DNA from: Bacteroidaceae bacterium
GTDB lineage: Bacteria; Bacteroidota; Bacteroidia; Bacteroidales; Bacteroidaceae
Assembly: GCA_024698925.1 (NCBI GenBank)
Contig: JAILQO010000010.1
Coordinates: forward strand, 1 to 64,000
Reading direction: 5' to 3'
Length of the DNA: 64,000 bases
Positions within the stretch are counted from its first letter, which is position 1. The number at the start of each line of letters is the position of its first letter. Below are positions 35,151-44,521 of this stretch, piece by piece. The notes beneath the pieces were generated by a model, which saw nothing but the letters and a program-made list of their open reading frames with translations, had not been told where the DNA came from and did no database searches. The position numbers and the translations under genes are program-made.

Positions 35151-35653
35151 TTTTTTAGGAGTTTAAATGTTGTCTTTTTGGTTTTGATAATGTAGAGGTT
35201 TTTGGGGAGGTTGCTGGTGGAGAGATTGACAGAACCATCTGCACCAACGCGAGCATTGGTCATTGTGCGACCGTCTGCACTGATGATCGTTGCGATGGAA
35301 CCGGGCTCTGCGCCTTCGATGCGGACCTCACCTGGAGCCACTTTAAAAGAAGTTTGCTCAGCAGGCTCTTCCACGCTCTCAACAGGAGTGAGATTGACGT
35401 CAGCAACAGTTTCTGCCATCGTGACTTTCTTCAGCTCACTCCAAGAGAAGGACGTGGTGACATCGCCGTAAATGAGCTCATAACCGTCTTTGGCTGTTTT
35501 GATGACGGGCTTAAGGTCGGCACCGATAGCAATGGTTTCGCCTCCGGCACTCTCAACGACGAGACACCATTGTGCAACAGGTTCTCCTGCAAGGACATTC
35601 GTTGTCCAGGCAAAGGTGAACAAGAGCAACAAGGAGTAGAATTTTTGCTTCAT
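35147..35653 (-). CDS. Secreted protein with Por/T9SS-like C-terminal domain
   Basis: A 168-aa protein with a signal peptide (MKQKFYSLLLLFTFAWTTNV, cleavage near LAGE). The middle has no recognised domain. The last 60 residues (GSIATIISADGRTMTNARV then NLPKNLYIIKTKKTTFKLLK) resemble the type A sorting domain of the type IX secretion system, with the typical pattern of isolated basic residues near the end. It overlaps the thioredoxin-like gene by 4 nt (ATGA). Export through T9SS needs PorU and related genes, which are not in this window. Confidence 0.65.
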   Translation of the reverse strand: MKQKFYSLLLLFTFAWTTNVLAGEPVAQWCLVVESAGGETIAIGADLKPVIKTAKDGYELIYGDVTTSFSWSELKKVTMAETVADVNLTPVESVEEPAEQTSFKVAPGEVRIEGAEPGSIATIISADGRTMTNARVGADGSVNLSTSNLPKNLYIIKTKKTTFKLLKK

Positions 35654-35717
35654 AAAATTGTTGTTTTGATTAGTTAATAATATTGTTAAGAATGATAAGA
35701 ATAACTATTTGAGTGTG

Positions 35718-35725
35718 CAAAGATA
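35718..35725 (-). promoter_or_regulatory. -7 box upstream of the T9SS-like gene
   Basis: TATCTTTG on the minus strand, 64 nt before the start at 35653. It separates this two-gene unit from the small lipoprotein gene upstream. Confidence 0.5.
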
Positions 35726-35789
35726 GGTAAAAGTCATGAATGACGTATCAATTTCTCTGAATATTTGTCAAAACACATGGATTTATCTA

Positions 35790-35987
35790 TTATATGGCAT
35801 TCTGTGTATATTCATCCTTTAGTTTCTGAATAGAATCAAGGTCTTCTGTAGTGAGTTCTTCAGAGTCGGGAACACGCACATCCGACTCATAACCTAAATT
35901 AACAGTAGGCTCTTCTTCTATTTTTTCACACGATGTTATAGCACTGCATAGGATAATTGCACAAGCAAAACATGAGATGTATTTCAT
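35790..35987 (-). CDS. Small acidic lipoprotein, 65 aa
   Basis: The N-terminus MKYISCFACAIILCSAITSC is a lipoprotein signal with the lipid-bearing cysteine at C20. Only 45 mature residues follow, very acidic, with EEEPTVNLGYESDVRVPDSEE and a helical tail. No family was recognised. It lies 13 nt after susD on the same strand, so it is probably cotranscribed and may be an accessory surface lipoprotein. Confidence 0.7.
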   Translation of the reverse strand: MKYISCFACAIILCSAITSCEKIEEEPTVNLGYESDVRVPDSEELTTEDLDSIQKLKDEYTQNAI

Positions 35988-36000
35988 AATGAGAAGGAGT

Positions 36001-37386
36001 TTAGTAGGTTTCTTCGTAACCAGGATTTTGAATGAGTCCTGGATTTTGTTGTATATCTTCTACTGGCAGTGGCCATGTGTACATATACTTACGTGTCCAG
36101 TATTTCTTGCCCTCATGAGCGACCCACCATTCAGGACGCCCATTGCGCTTCAATTCAAACCAACGATCTCCATTTTCCAGAAGGAATTCTTTACGGCGTT
36201 CATTGAAGATGGCCTGAAGCAGTGGCGTCAAGGGCTTGCCTGTAGCATCTGTCTGTATAAGCTCGCTTGTATCAACGGGCGGTAATGAAGACATCGTATA
36301 ATCTACATAGCCTGTGATGCGGTGGCGTCTAAAGTCATTTAGTTCTTGGAGAGCTGTTGCGTCATCGCCTAAATGATAAGCACATTCCATAGCGATGAAA
36401 GCCATCTCTGCACTTCTCATGCCAGAGAATATGAGTTTCTTATTAAATCTCTTACGATTATAAAAGAACGTGTTTTTACGACGTATGTCGGCTGTACCTT
36501 CTGCGAATAACTGTGTATAGCGAACACTAAGAGGACGGTCTTGAAGATACTGCATGGTCGCAGAAAGCCCTTGAGGGGAATCGGAGATGCGGTTACCCAT
36601 AATAAGTCTATTGCCTACAAGACCATATTGAGTGGACATCATAGTCTTATAATCATCATCTGAAAGCAAAGGATACTTGTCTACTAAGGATGTAGCTAAT
36701 GTCCGTGCATCTTGCCAGCGTCCACACCAATGATAAAGACGAGCCAAATAACCATTGATGACATCGTTATTAAAAAGATACATCGACTCTTGTATATTAT
36801 AAGTGAGCGCTTCCTTCAGGTCACTTTCAATCTGCTCAATGGTTGCATTCATTGTGCTTCGGATAGGTTTCGCCTCCATGTCAAAGGTTGTTACTAATGG
36901 CACTCCTAATGTCCCGTCATCAGCAAGTGGGGGCGCACAGAATTGACGCATTAATTGGTAATAACATACACCGCGAATGGCGTATGCTGTTCCAATGATG
37001 TCCATACCTTGGCGGCTGTCTCTTCCTTCTTCAAGATTGTCAAGAATGATGTTACAATAACGAATAACTCCGTATAAATTTGAGTAATCCGATTGCTTGT
37101 CACTAAGTGTTGTCCCTATATAAAAACCGAGACGGTCATTTCCCCCACTTATGTTAGCTTCCATGTTATCTGATATTTCCTCTAAGTCAGAAGAACGTCC
37201 ATAGCTTCCAATAATCAATCCTTCTAAGATAGTACCTTTGTCAATACCATCGCAGATATGGTGCATAATAGCAGAGAAATCTTCTGCCGTTTCAGGAATC
37301 TCCTTGCCGTAAGGCTTGATGTCCAAGTAGTCTTTGCAACTAACTAAAGTCAGTGCAGTGATGAGGAAAAGAATATAGTGTTTCAT
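36001..37386 (-). CDS. SusD/RagB-type surface lipoprotein
   Basis: The start at 37386 gives MKHYILFLITALTLVSCKDYLD with lipobox cysteine C17; the longer frame adds three residues and is unlikely. The 461-aa protein shows the SusD features: helical TPR-like region with IIGTAYAIRGVCYYQLMRQF, and the C-terminal block NERRKEFLLENGDRWFELKRNGR. SusD-like proteins close over the SusC transporter as a lid and hold the ligand. It directly follows susC with no gap. Since the operon begins with a protease, peptides may be the ligand, as in RagAB. Confidence 0.94.
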   Translation of the reverse strand: MKHYILFLITALTLVSCKDYLDIKPYGKEIPETAEDFSAIMHHICDGIDKGTILEGLIIGSYGRSSDLEEISDNMEANISGGNDRLGFYIGTTLSDKQSDYSNLYGVIRYCNIILDNLEEGRDSRQGMDIIGTAYAIRGVCYYQLMRQFCAPPLADDGTLGVPLVTTFDMEAKPIRSTMNATIEQIESDLKEALTYNIQESMYLFNNDVINGYLARLYHWCGRWQDARTLATSLVDKYPLLSDDDYKTMMSTQYGLVGNRLIMGNRISDSPQGLSATMQYLQDRPLSVRYTQLFAEGTADIRRKNTFFYNRKRFNKKLIFSGMRSAEMAFIAMECAYHLGDDATALQELNDFRRHRITGYVDYTMSSLPPVDTSELIQTDATGKPLTPLLQAIFNERRKEFLLENGDRWFELKRNGRPEWWVAHEGKKYWTRKYMYTWPLPVEDIQQNPGLIQNPGYEETY

Positions 37387-37387
37387 A

Positions 37388-40300
37388 TTAGAGGCCAAGA
37401 TTAAGTCCGACAGAGAAAGAACGACTCATGGGATATACAGCGCCTGGTGTTTCGGGGTTCATGCCTTTGTAAGCCGTAATAATCCACAGGTTGTTGGCCG
37501 TGAAGCTCACTCCTAAAGAACTGAGACCGGCACGGCGCAGTATTTGGTCTGGGAAGCTATACATGAGTGTGATAGAGCTTATTTTCCAATATGAGCCATC
37601 TTCATAAAAAACTCCATTTTGAATCATGCTGCTGGCAACTTGTTGATTTTTCATATTGAGATCAGCACCATAAGCATCGATTAAACGGGGATAACCGTCA
37701 GTGACGGGATTATCAGGTGTCCACCGATAAGCTGCATCCTTGACGGTGTTCAGGTGTGCTGCATAAACATCATATCGGGGATTGTAAATAGAATTGACTG
37801 TAGTTTTGCTGTCAATGCCACTATATGATGATTGAGGATTGATGTAGTTAGCAATCTTTGCATTCAAAGAAAAACTGGTACTAACGCTGATGCTCAAATT
37901 CTTCCATGACAAGTGAGTCGATAGACCACCCGTCCAAGGATAATTGCTGGTTCCAATGTAATAGAGATAATTGCCAAAATAATATGGGTCATTGGGATTA
38001 GCGTCTGCTCGTTGCTCGAAAGTATAAAGTCCAGTAGTAGCATCAATACCCGTTGGATGACTACTGAAAATCTTTCCCAAAGGATATCCTACATAGATGT
38101 CTCCATAGATACTACCAGTCGGAGACTCATACTTGGTTAATACGTTCTGGTTATAGGCAATATTTCCGCTAAGGCTCCAATTCCAATCTTTTGTTTTTAC
38201 AGGTGTTCCGCTGAGCATCAATTCGACACCTTGGTTGACTTGTTCGCTGGTGTTATAGCTCTGTCGCTCATATCCTGTGGTGGATACCATGCGGACGGCT
38301 GTCACCAAATCATATCCCTCTCGGCGATAGAACGAGAGGTTCATGTTCAAACGATTCTTCAGGAAACCCATATCGATGCTCCCATTCCAGTCGCGAGTGT
38401 GTTCCCATCTTAAATGTTCATTCGGTGGTGAACTAATTTGTCCTGTTCGATAGGCTTGGGTTTCGCTATTACGGAACCCAGGGTTGTAGGTCATAATTAG
38501 TACGGGATAGACACTCTTGTTGACACCGCCTGTAAGACCTGTAGAGAGCCGGATAGTGGCGCGGCTAATGATATTCTTCAGGGGCTTCATGAACTGCTCT
38601 TCATCAATATTCCAAGCTAAACCAGTGGACCAAATGAGATTGAACTGCTCTTTCGCGCCAAAGTTGTTGCTGCCGTCAGTACGGACTGTAGCTTCGGCAA
38701 TATAACGGTTCTTGAGGACATATCCAATTGTACCGTAAAATGAAGCGAATGCGTTTTCTGTTCGACTTTGTCCACTTAAAGAATTCATGATGTTTTGGTA
38801 ACTTTGCATGTCAGACTCTGTAAAGGTACCACTTGCACCAGCCACCAAGAGCGGAAGTGAGTAGTTTCCCGTCACGGGGTCGTAACCATAGACTTTTCTG
38901 AATAAAGTCTTGGCATAGCTGTTACGAACCTCCGCACCAGCAGTTGCGCGAACATGATGGATCCGATTGAAGGTCTGACCATAGTCTATTTGGCCACGCA
39001 ACAACCAATTTCTGTTAGTATTGGACGTTTGTGTCATATTGCCGTAGATGCGCTTGGAAAACTGATTACTGCCTTCGAAAGGTCTGTCAAACCATGCTGT
39101 ATAACTATCCTGATCAACTTCATTGTCGGATGTATCGTTGCTGTATGTGTAAGATGCCAAGCCATATAATTTCAGATGATCAGTGATACGGTAGGTGATA
39201 TCTCCTTGTAGTGTCGTGCTGGAACTGATCCCATTCTGTGTCGTCTCGTCAATCTCGCGCATAATGTTAACTCCTTGAGCAGGCAATATGTTATTGAGTG
39301 AACCATGAATGGGCGAAAGGGAAAAGAACGTGTTATCAGCTGCATAGGAGCCATCATCATTATAGGGTTTTTCATAGGGATTGGCGAAATAGGCATATTT
39401 GAACATATCTATAGACGTACTCGGAGACAGGCTTTTCAGATAGCTATAAGTAGTTTGGAAACTCATAGATACCTTTTCTGAGGGATGCGCATTAATTTTT
39501 ACGCTGAAGTTATAACCGTCAGAAGACGTCTTCTTCACGATACCTTTATTGGTATTAATACCGCCGCTGACATAGTAGGTGAGTTTATCCGAACCGCCCG
39601 AAGCACTGACATAATGCGAGGTGCTAACGGTATTGCGGAACAGTTCTTGGAACCAGTCCGTATTGGTTTGCTTCAACTGTTCGATATACGCGTCTTGTTG
39701 GGCCGTTGTCATGCCTGCAAACTGACCGTAGCCACTACGGATTTGTCCAATGATACCTATCTTCGGGTACCAGCCACCAGAGGCATAACCTGCTGCTGAG
39801 AACTCATCCCAAATGCTCTGTTCGTAAGCAAGCTTTTCTTCGGTGTTCATCAAGTTATGGTCACGAGAAGGAGACGTCTGAATGGAAACATTACCCGAGT
39901 AGCTGAGGTGAAGCTTACCAGCCTTACCCTTTTTGGTGGTGATGACGATGACACCGGCCTGTGCCTCAGAACCGTAAATGGCAGAAGCGGCAGCGTCCTT
40001 CAGTACGTTAATGCTCTCTATATCTTGGGGAGGAATACCGGCTACGCCATTGGCATAAAGGGTAGAGAAGTCACCAGAACGGATGTAGCTATTACCCATT
40101 GCAGGAATATTCTTTTGAATGGGTACACCGTCAACAACCCAAAGGGGCTCGTTGTTACCTGTGATGGAGCTGGTACCGCGAATACGCACTTTGGCACTCT
40201 CACCGGGGCGGCCACTGACGGCCTGCACGTTGACACCGGCCAGTTTGCCTTGCATTAACATGTCCACGTTGGCCAATGGTGCGTCCTTCAGGTCCTTGTC

Positions 40301-40681
40301 CGTGAGGATGCCTACGGAGCCGGTGGCCTTGCGGATGTCAGTCTGGGTATAACCGTTGACAACCACCTGATCCATCGTCTTCACATCCTCTTCCAACGTG
40401 ACAATCATCTCGCGACTGGCACTCTTGGCTGATGTGGATTTAAAGCCGATGTAGGAAAAGTCCAGGATGTCACCGGGCTTACAGTCTATGGCGAAGTGAC
40501 CGTCAATGTCGGTTTGCGCACCATTCTGGGTGCCACGAACACGCACGGCCACACCAATCAGCGGCTCGCCGGTATCATCGGTCACGGTGCCTCGCGCACG
40601 AATCTTGTCCTGTGCGGAGAGGGACCCTGGCATGACGGCAATCAGCAGCGTTAGCAGCAAAGAAAGGATTCTATCTTTCAT
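37388..40681 (-). CDS. SusC/RagA-type TonB-dependent transporter
   Basis: A 1097-aa outer-membrane protein with signal peptide (to about residue 23). It has a carboxypeptidase-D regulatory domain (about 28-105, GTVTDDTGEPLIGVAVRV), the TonB-box region (VVVNGYTQTDIRKATGSV), and the plug domain with GVNVQAVSGRPGESAKVRIRG and EPLWVVDGVPIQ. A 22-stranded barrel follows, ending in the aromatic-like SFSVGLNLGL. It imports an oligomer caught by SusD. It lies 23 bp after the S8-S9 protease gene and starts the SusCD pair. Confidence 0.95.
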   Translation of the reverse strand: MKDRILSLLLTLLIAVMPGSLSAQDKIRARGTVTDDTGEPLIGVAVRVRGTQNGAQTDIDGHFAIDCKPGDILDFSYIGFKSTSAKSASREMIVTLEEDVKTMDQVVVNGYTQTDIRKATGSVGILTDKDLKDAPLANVDMLMQGKLAGVNVQAVSGRPGESAKVRIRGTSSITGNNEPLWVVDGVPIQKNIPAMGNSYIRSGDFSTLYANGVAGIPPQDIESINVLKDAAASAIYGSEAQAGVIVITTKKGKAGKLHLSYSGNVSIQTSPSRDHNLMNTEEKLAYEQSIWDEFSAAGYASGGWYPKIGIIGQIRSGYGQFAGMTTAQQDAYIEQLKQTNTDWFQELFRNTVSTSHYVSASGGSDKLTYYVSGGINTNKGIVKKTSSDGYNFSVKINAHPSEKVSMSFQTTYSYLKSLSPSTSIDMFKYAYFANPYEKPYNDDGSYAADNTFFSLSPIHGSLNNILPAQGVNIMREIDETTQNGISSSTTLQGDITYRITDHLKLYGLASYTYSNDTSDNEVDQDSYTAWFDRPFEGSNQFSKRIYGNMTQTSNTNRNWLLRGQIDYGQTFNRIHHVRATAGAEVRNSYAKTLFRKVYGYDPVTGNYSLPLLVAGASGTFTESDMQSYQNIMNSLSGQSRTENAFASFYGTIGYVLKNRYIAEATVRTDGSNNFGAKEQFNLIWSTGLAWNIDEEQFMKPLKNIISRATIRLSTGLTGGVNKSVYPVLIMTYNPGFRNSETQAYRTGQISSPPNEHLRWEHTRDWNGSIDMGFLKNRLNMNLSFYRREGYDLVTAVRMVSTTGYERQSYNTSEQVNQGVELMLSGTPVKTKDWNWSLSGNIAYNQNVLTKYESPTGSIYGDIYVGYPLGKIFSSHPTGIDATTGLYTFEQRADANPNDPYYFGNYLYYIGTSNYPWTGGLSTHLSWKNLSISVSTSFSLNAKIANYINPQSSYSGIDSKTTVNSIYNPRYDVYAAHLNTVKDAAYRWTPDNPVTDGYPRLIDAYGADLNMKNQQVASSMIQNGVFYEDGSYWKISSITLMYSFPDQILRRAGLSSLGVSFTANNLWIITAYKGMNPETPGAVYPMSRSFSVGLNLGL

Positions 40682-40704
40682 AAATGCTTATATTATTCAA
40701 TATG

Positions 40705-43700
40705 TTACTTAAAATCAATGCTCTCTTTCTCGCCCAATAGGTGCTCGCGGAAATAAGAGCGGACGACATTCGGGTAGTATTTGTTGTCAAGGCCGTGGTC
40801 TGCACCCGGAATGATGAGCATGTCGAAGCGCTTATTGGCCTGAATGAGAGCATGGGCCATACGAATGGTTGAGGCGGGGTGTACGTTGTTATCGACATCG
40901 CCGTGGATGAGCAGCAGATTGCCCTTCAGGTTCTTCGCAAGTTCCATTGTCGTGGGGATGTGGGCATCCCAATGCTTATGGCCCAGGGAATCTGTGACTT
41001 GATGGATGCCATGATAGACTTCGCCCCATTGTTTGAGATAGATGTTATTGTCGTGGTTGCCGCTCGCCGCGACCCCGACTTTGTAGAAGTCCGGGCGCGT
41101 CAGCATAGCTGCCGTTGTTACGAAGCCGCCACCGGAATGACCATAGATGCCTACACGTGTGGTGTCGGCCTGCGGGATGAGCGCTGCAATCTGGCGGATG
41201 GTGGCGTAGTCATCATCGAGTGTGTAGTCGCGCAGGTTGCCGTAGCCGTGGGTGTAGAACTTGCGGCCGCGCCAGGGATTGCTGCCGCGATAACTGAAGC
41301 AGATGACAATGAAACCGTCATCGGCCAAAGCCTGATTGCCATCGTCGTCAAAGGAGAAATCCAAGGTCATCAGGTCGGTGTGGGGACCAGGGTAGGGGTT
41401 GGAGATGATGGGCAGACGATCTTCGGGGCGCATGTTGAAAGGTGTATAGACGATGCCATAGAGGGGCGTTTCGCCATCGGCTGCCGTCACCTTCACCTGC
41501 TGCGGCAAGTTCCAACCTGTAGCCTTGGCAGCAGAGATGTCCGGAGCTCCGAGGTCGGCAATCAGGCGTCCTTTCAAATCACGGATGCTGCTGCGGCCTG
41601 GATCGTTGATACGGCTGTAGCGGTCTTCGATGAACTTGCCACCATGCGAAAAGGTGATGCTGTGGTTGCCATCGCCAGGGGTGAGGAGGGTGAAGCCCTT
41701 ACCGTTGAAGCCTACACGATAATAATAGGTGTAGGCAGGATTTGAGGCTTCGCGTTCGCGGCCATAGCCTTTGAGGATGATGCTGCGCTCCAGCGTATCG
41801 ATGCGGATAATCTCGCCTGCAACCATATCGGGAGGCGTGATGGCATTCTTCAAGTTACCATCACCATCGTAAAGGAACCATTGTCCGCGGTCGCCGCGTT
41901 CTGCCCACCATAGGATGTCCTTTCCGTTGTTGAGGATATGATAGTTAAACAGTTCGTTATTCAGATGCGGTTTGCATTCCTCATGGATCAATACCTTGGC
42001 GGTCTTGGTCACGGGATCTACCCGCAGTAGGTCCACCTGGTCCTCGGGACGGCTCTTGCGAATCAAGTAAGCATAGTCGCCAGAGGTGACAACGCCCGTG
42101 AAACGAGGCACTTCAATAATCTGGTCATCGTAGGCGTCGATTTTCAGACGGGAATCTGAAATGCGGTCGGAATCAAAGAGATAGACGTGGTACTGTGCTA
42201 CAGCGGTATCACCAGGCATGGGATACTTCATCGTGTGTGCTTTGGGGCGTGGCTCGGCCAAGTTATCCACGTAGGTGAGGGTCGGCATATTGCGTTTATC
42301 CTCGCGAACGACAATGAAGGTGTGGGTCTTGCCAATCCAACGGCCAATAGCTGAGCCACGACCATGGCTGCCGTGCATGGAGTTACCGCCAGAGGCATAA
42401 GAGAAAAAATGCTCGCCGTCCATCGTCATGCGAACACTGTCGCGACGCACCAGCCCACTATCCGTACGCTCCATTCGAGCGAGATAGATGTCATCGTCAT
42501 AAGCATAGATATAGGAAAGGCTGTCAGCGCTGTAGTCCTTCCAGTAGTCATGATTGCTGGGGAAACTGTAAGGGCGTTGGGGCGCTTTCATGATGGAATC
42601 TACGCGGACGACTTTCTTCGTGCGGGTGTCGCCTAAGTAATATTCTTCGTGTGTGGCGGTCTTGTCGGCGTTCCACACTTTCTTGGTAAAGAAAAATTTC
42701 CGGTCTTCGTCGTCCAGCCACTTGACGTTGGGGTATGAATTAAGAACACAGTTGTAAAGGGTATCCACGCGATAGGGACGGAAAGTGCGGGCTGTCTTCA
42801 TCGCACGCTCAATGTCAACAACGCCTGCTGCGATGGGTGTGTCTTCTATCGGTGTGCTGCTTTGCATGATGATTTGGCGAACCTGTGCGGCGGTGAGGCG
42901 CGGATAGGCTTGGCGGATGGCTGCTGCCAGACCCGCTACGATGGGTGCCGAGAGACTCGTTCCATTGTTCTGACTCCATTCGCCGCCAGGAGCAATGGAA
43001 CGGACTTCCTCGCCGGGAGCTAATACATCGACGGTGCGGCGGCCATAGTTACTGAAACGTATCATCTTACCATCCTTGCCGACAGAACCAACTACGAGCA
43101 TGTTCTCGCGGCGTTGGCCTGAGAGGGTAATGGGAGAAGGGTAATATGTCGTGGCATCCTCGCTCTTACCGTTGTTACCGCTGGCTTTTACTAATAGGAT
43201 GTCGCGACGGGCTGCTTCGTCCAAAAGGCTATCGACAAGGGCGCGGTGCGGGCTGATGGTCTTGCCGAAACTCATGTTGATCACACTGGCACCGTGGTCA
43301 ATGGCATATTTCAGGGCTGCGGCTACGTCACGGTCATATTCATCGCCGTCAGGAATCGCGCGAATGGGAAGGATGCGAATGTCGGCATCCAACTGCTTGG
43401 CTACCTGCGCAACCAGACCCGTCACCATCGTACCGTGATAGCTATCCTCATCGTTGTAGTTCAGCGTGTTGTTGCCGTAGGTCAGGTTGCTGACATCATC
43501 GGGATTGTTGCCTATGGCGCGGTGTGCGTCATCGTCTTTATTCAATTGTTCCAGATGCTGTTGCTCAAGCTCCCAACCTTCTTTTTTCTTCTGGATGGCA
43601 TCTTCTGCTTGTAGTACGTAAAGATCCAGATGCATGCGTCGTGCCAGCGAGTCGCTAAGATGCTCTTCGGCTTCTGTGAGTTGTTCTCCTGCTAATTTGC

Positions 43701-44025
43701 GAAGACGTAAGCCTTTCCATGCACGGTATTCGCAGGTGCCGGCACGACTGAAAGACGTCCCTTCGCTGTTGCCAAGGAAATTCCAGCCGCGATAGTCGTT
43801 AACGAGACCATTGCCGTCGTGGTCAATACCATCGGCCGGCCGCTCGTTCTCGTTATACCAGAGGTAGGGCTGCAGATAAGGGTGGGTTAGATCAAATCCA
43901 CCGTCGATGACGGCTACAATGATGGGGTTGCGGCGGTGAGCATCTTCAGCGTTCACCGCCTGGGCTGAAGCACCAGCCCAGACGGTGAGCAGAAGGAAAA
44001 ATAGGGTACGAAAATATCGTTTCAT
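40705..44025 (-). CDS. Fused double protease: S8 subtilisin domain plus S9 DPP-IV-like domain
   Basis: A single 1106-aa frame with a signal peptide (1-22). Residues 30-410 are an S8 subtilase with D41 (VIDGGFD), H197 (SYHGTMVTG) and S357 (NNGTSLSAPIVAG); the oxyanion Asn is in VKASGNNG. D41 and H197 are 156 residues apart because of a charged helical insertion. Residues 420-830 form a DPP-IV-type beta-propeller (YWKDYSADSLSYIYAYDDD). Residues 845-1098 are an S9 alpha/beta hydrolase with S964 (YGHSGGG), D1045 (HGDVDNNVH) and H1077 (GADHGLDN). Both triads look intact. It is exported without a lipobox and starts the SusCD operon, so it may make peptides for uptake. Confidence 0.93.
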   Translation of the reverse strand: MKRYFRTLFFLLLTVWAGASAQAVNAEDAHRRNPIIVAVIDGGFDLTHPYLQPYLWYNENERPADGIDHDGNGLVNDYRGWNFLGNSEGTSFSRAGTCEYRAWKGLRLRKLAGEQLTEAEEHLSDSLARRMHLDLYVLQAEDAIQKKKEGWELEQQHLEQLNKDDDAHRAIGNNPDDVSNLTYGNNTLNYNDEDSYHGTMVTGLVAQVAKQLDADIRILPIRAIPDGDEYDRDVAAALKYAIDHGASVINMSFGKTISPHRALVDSLLDEAARRDILLVKASGNNGKSEDATTYYPSPITLSGQRRENMLVVGSVGKDGKMIRFSNYGRRTVDVLAPGEEVRSIAPGGEWSQNNGTSLSAPIVAGLAAAIRQAYPRLTAAQVRQIIMQSSTPIEDTPIAAGVVDIERAMKTARTFRPYRVDTLYNCVLNSYPNVKWLDDEDRKFFFTKKVWNADKTATHEEYYLGDTRTKKVVRVDSIMKAPQRPYSFPSNHDYWKDYSADSLSYIYAYDDDIYLARMERTDSGLVRRDSVRMTMDGEHFFSYASGGNSMHGSHGRGSAIGRWIGKTHTFIVVREDKRNMPTLTYVDNLAEPRPKAHTMKYPMPGDTAVAQYHVYLFDSDRISDSRLKIDAYDDQIIEVPRFTGVVTSGDYAYLIRKSRPEDQVDLLRVDPVTKTAKVLIHEECKPHLNNELFNYHILNNGKDILWWAERGDRGQWFLYDGDGNLKNAITPPDMVAGEIIRIDTLERSIILKGYGREREASNPAYTYYYRVGFNGKGFTLLTPGDGNHSITFSHGGKFIEDRYSRINDPGRSSIRDLKGRLIADLGAPDISAAKATGWNLPQQVKVTAADGETPLYGIVYTPFNMRPEDRLPIISNPYPGPHTDLMTLDFSFDDDGNQALADDGFIVICFSYRGSNPWRGRKFYTHGYGNLRDYTLDDDYATIRQIAALIPQADTTRVGIYGHSGGGFVTTAAMLTRPDFYKVGVAASGNHDNNIYLKQWGEVYHGIHQVTDSLGHKHWDAHIPTTMELAKNLKGNLLLIHGDVDNNVHPASTIRMAHALIQANKRFDMLIIPGADHGLDNKYYPNVVRSYFREHLLGEKESIDFK

Positions 44026-44050
44026 GAGTGAAAAATTGACAATTAGGGTG

Positions 44051-44084
44051 CAAAGATACTGAATAATTCGTAATTTGCTACAAA
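44051..44084 (-). promoter_or_regulatory. Promoter of the protease-SusCD operon
   Basis: TATCTTTG (44058-44051) and TTTG (44084-44081), spaced 22 nt, on the minus strand. The start codon at 44025 is 26 nt downstream of the -7 box. Confidence 0.6.
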
Positions 44085-44155
44085 AATTGTCACTTTTTCG
44101 ACATGAATCTTTCGTACATCGGAGAAATAACTGACAAGTAAGGCATTATTACCGG

Positions 44156-44272
44156 CTAACTATACCAGATAGAGGCCGTGTTGGAAGAGCCATAGTAGCG
44201 ATCCTCATCCTCATTCAGATAGTTGTCTAGTTCGTAAGCCTCTTGATTGCGCATCTTAGGTTTCGGTTTCAT
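44156..44272 (-). CDS. Small protein of 38 aa with a strong Shine-Dalgarno
   Basis: From 44272 the frame reads MKPKPKMRNQEAYELDNYLN and then an acidic, Tyr/Ser-rich tail ending IWYS. Seven bases before the ATG lies AAAGGAGG, a near-perfect Shine-Dalgarno that most genes here lack. A TATCTTTG box lies 65 nt upstream. A longer frame from 44347 is less likely. No family was recognised; it may be a conserved small protein of the order. Function unknown. Confidence 0.55.
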   Translation of the reverse strand: MKPKPKMRNQEAYELDNYLNEDEDRYYGSSNTASIWYS

Positions 44273-44336
44273 AATCGTTCCTCCTTTCTTTAGATGAGTA
44301 AGCTGGGAGATATGCATAGCATTATCTCTCCATGGG

Positions 44337-44344
44337 CAAAGATA
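44337..44344 (-). promoter_or_regulatory. -7 box upstream of the 38-aa gene
   Basis: TATCTTTG on the minus strand, 65 nt before the small gene's ATG, leaving a leader of about 60 nt that contains the Shine-Dalgarno. Confidence 0.5.
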
Positions 44345-44432
44345 CACATTTCCTTCGTACGGGTGTGCGAACGAGGTAAGAAAGCTTCATTTTTTAACGC
44401 AAATTAAGGGATAAAGGTGTATAATAAACACG

Positions 44433-44454
44433 AAAAAAGACACCCGCAGGTGCC
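44433..44454 (-). terminator. Intrinsic terminator, distal copy of a tandem pair
   Basis: On the minus strand, GGCACC and a complement-like GGTGTC arm enclose TGCG, followed by six T. One arm has a C for T change that weakens one pair. It is a 57-bp displaced copy of the terminator at 44488-44510. Confidence 0.8.
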
Positions 44455-44487
44455 TTCTTGTAGCGCGGTGGAGAGGGTAACGAGCAC

Positions 44488-44510
44488 AAAAAAAGACACC
44501 CGCAGGTGTC
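44488..44510 (-). terminator. Intrinsic terminator after tRNA-Ser, proximal copy
   Basis: On the minus strand GACACC-TGCG-GGTGTC is followed by seven T, 12 nt after the tRNA 3' end. The flanks AAGAAG and GCGCTACA are shared with the distal copy. Confidence 0.88.
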
Positions 44511-44521
44511 TTCTTGTAGCG

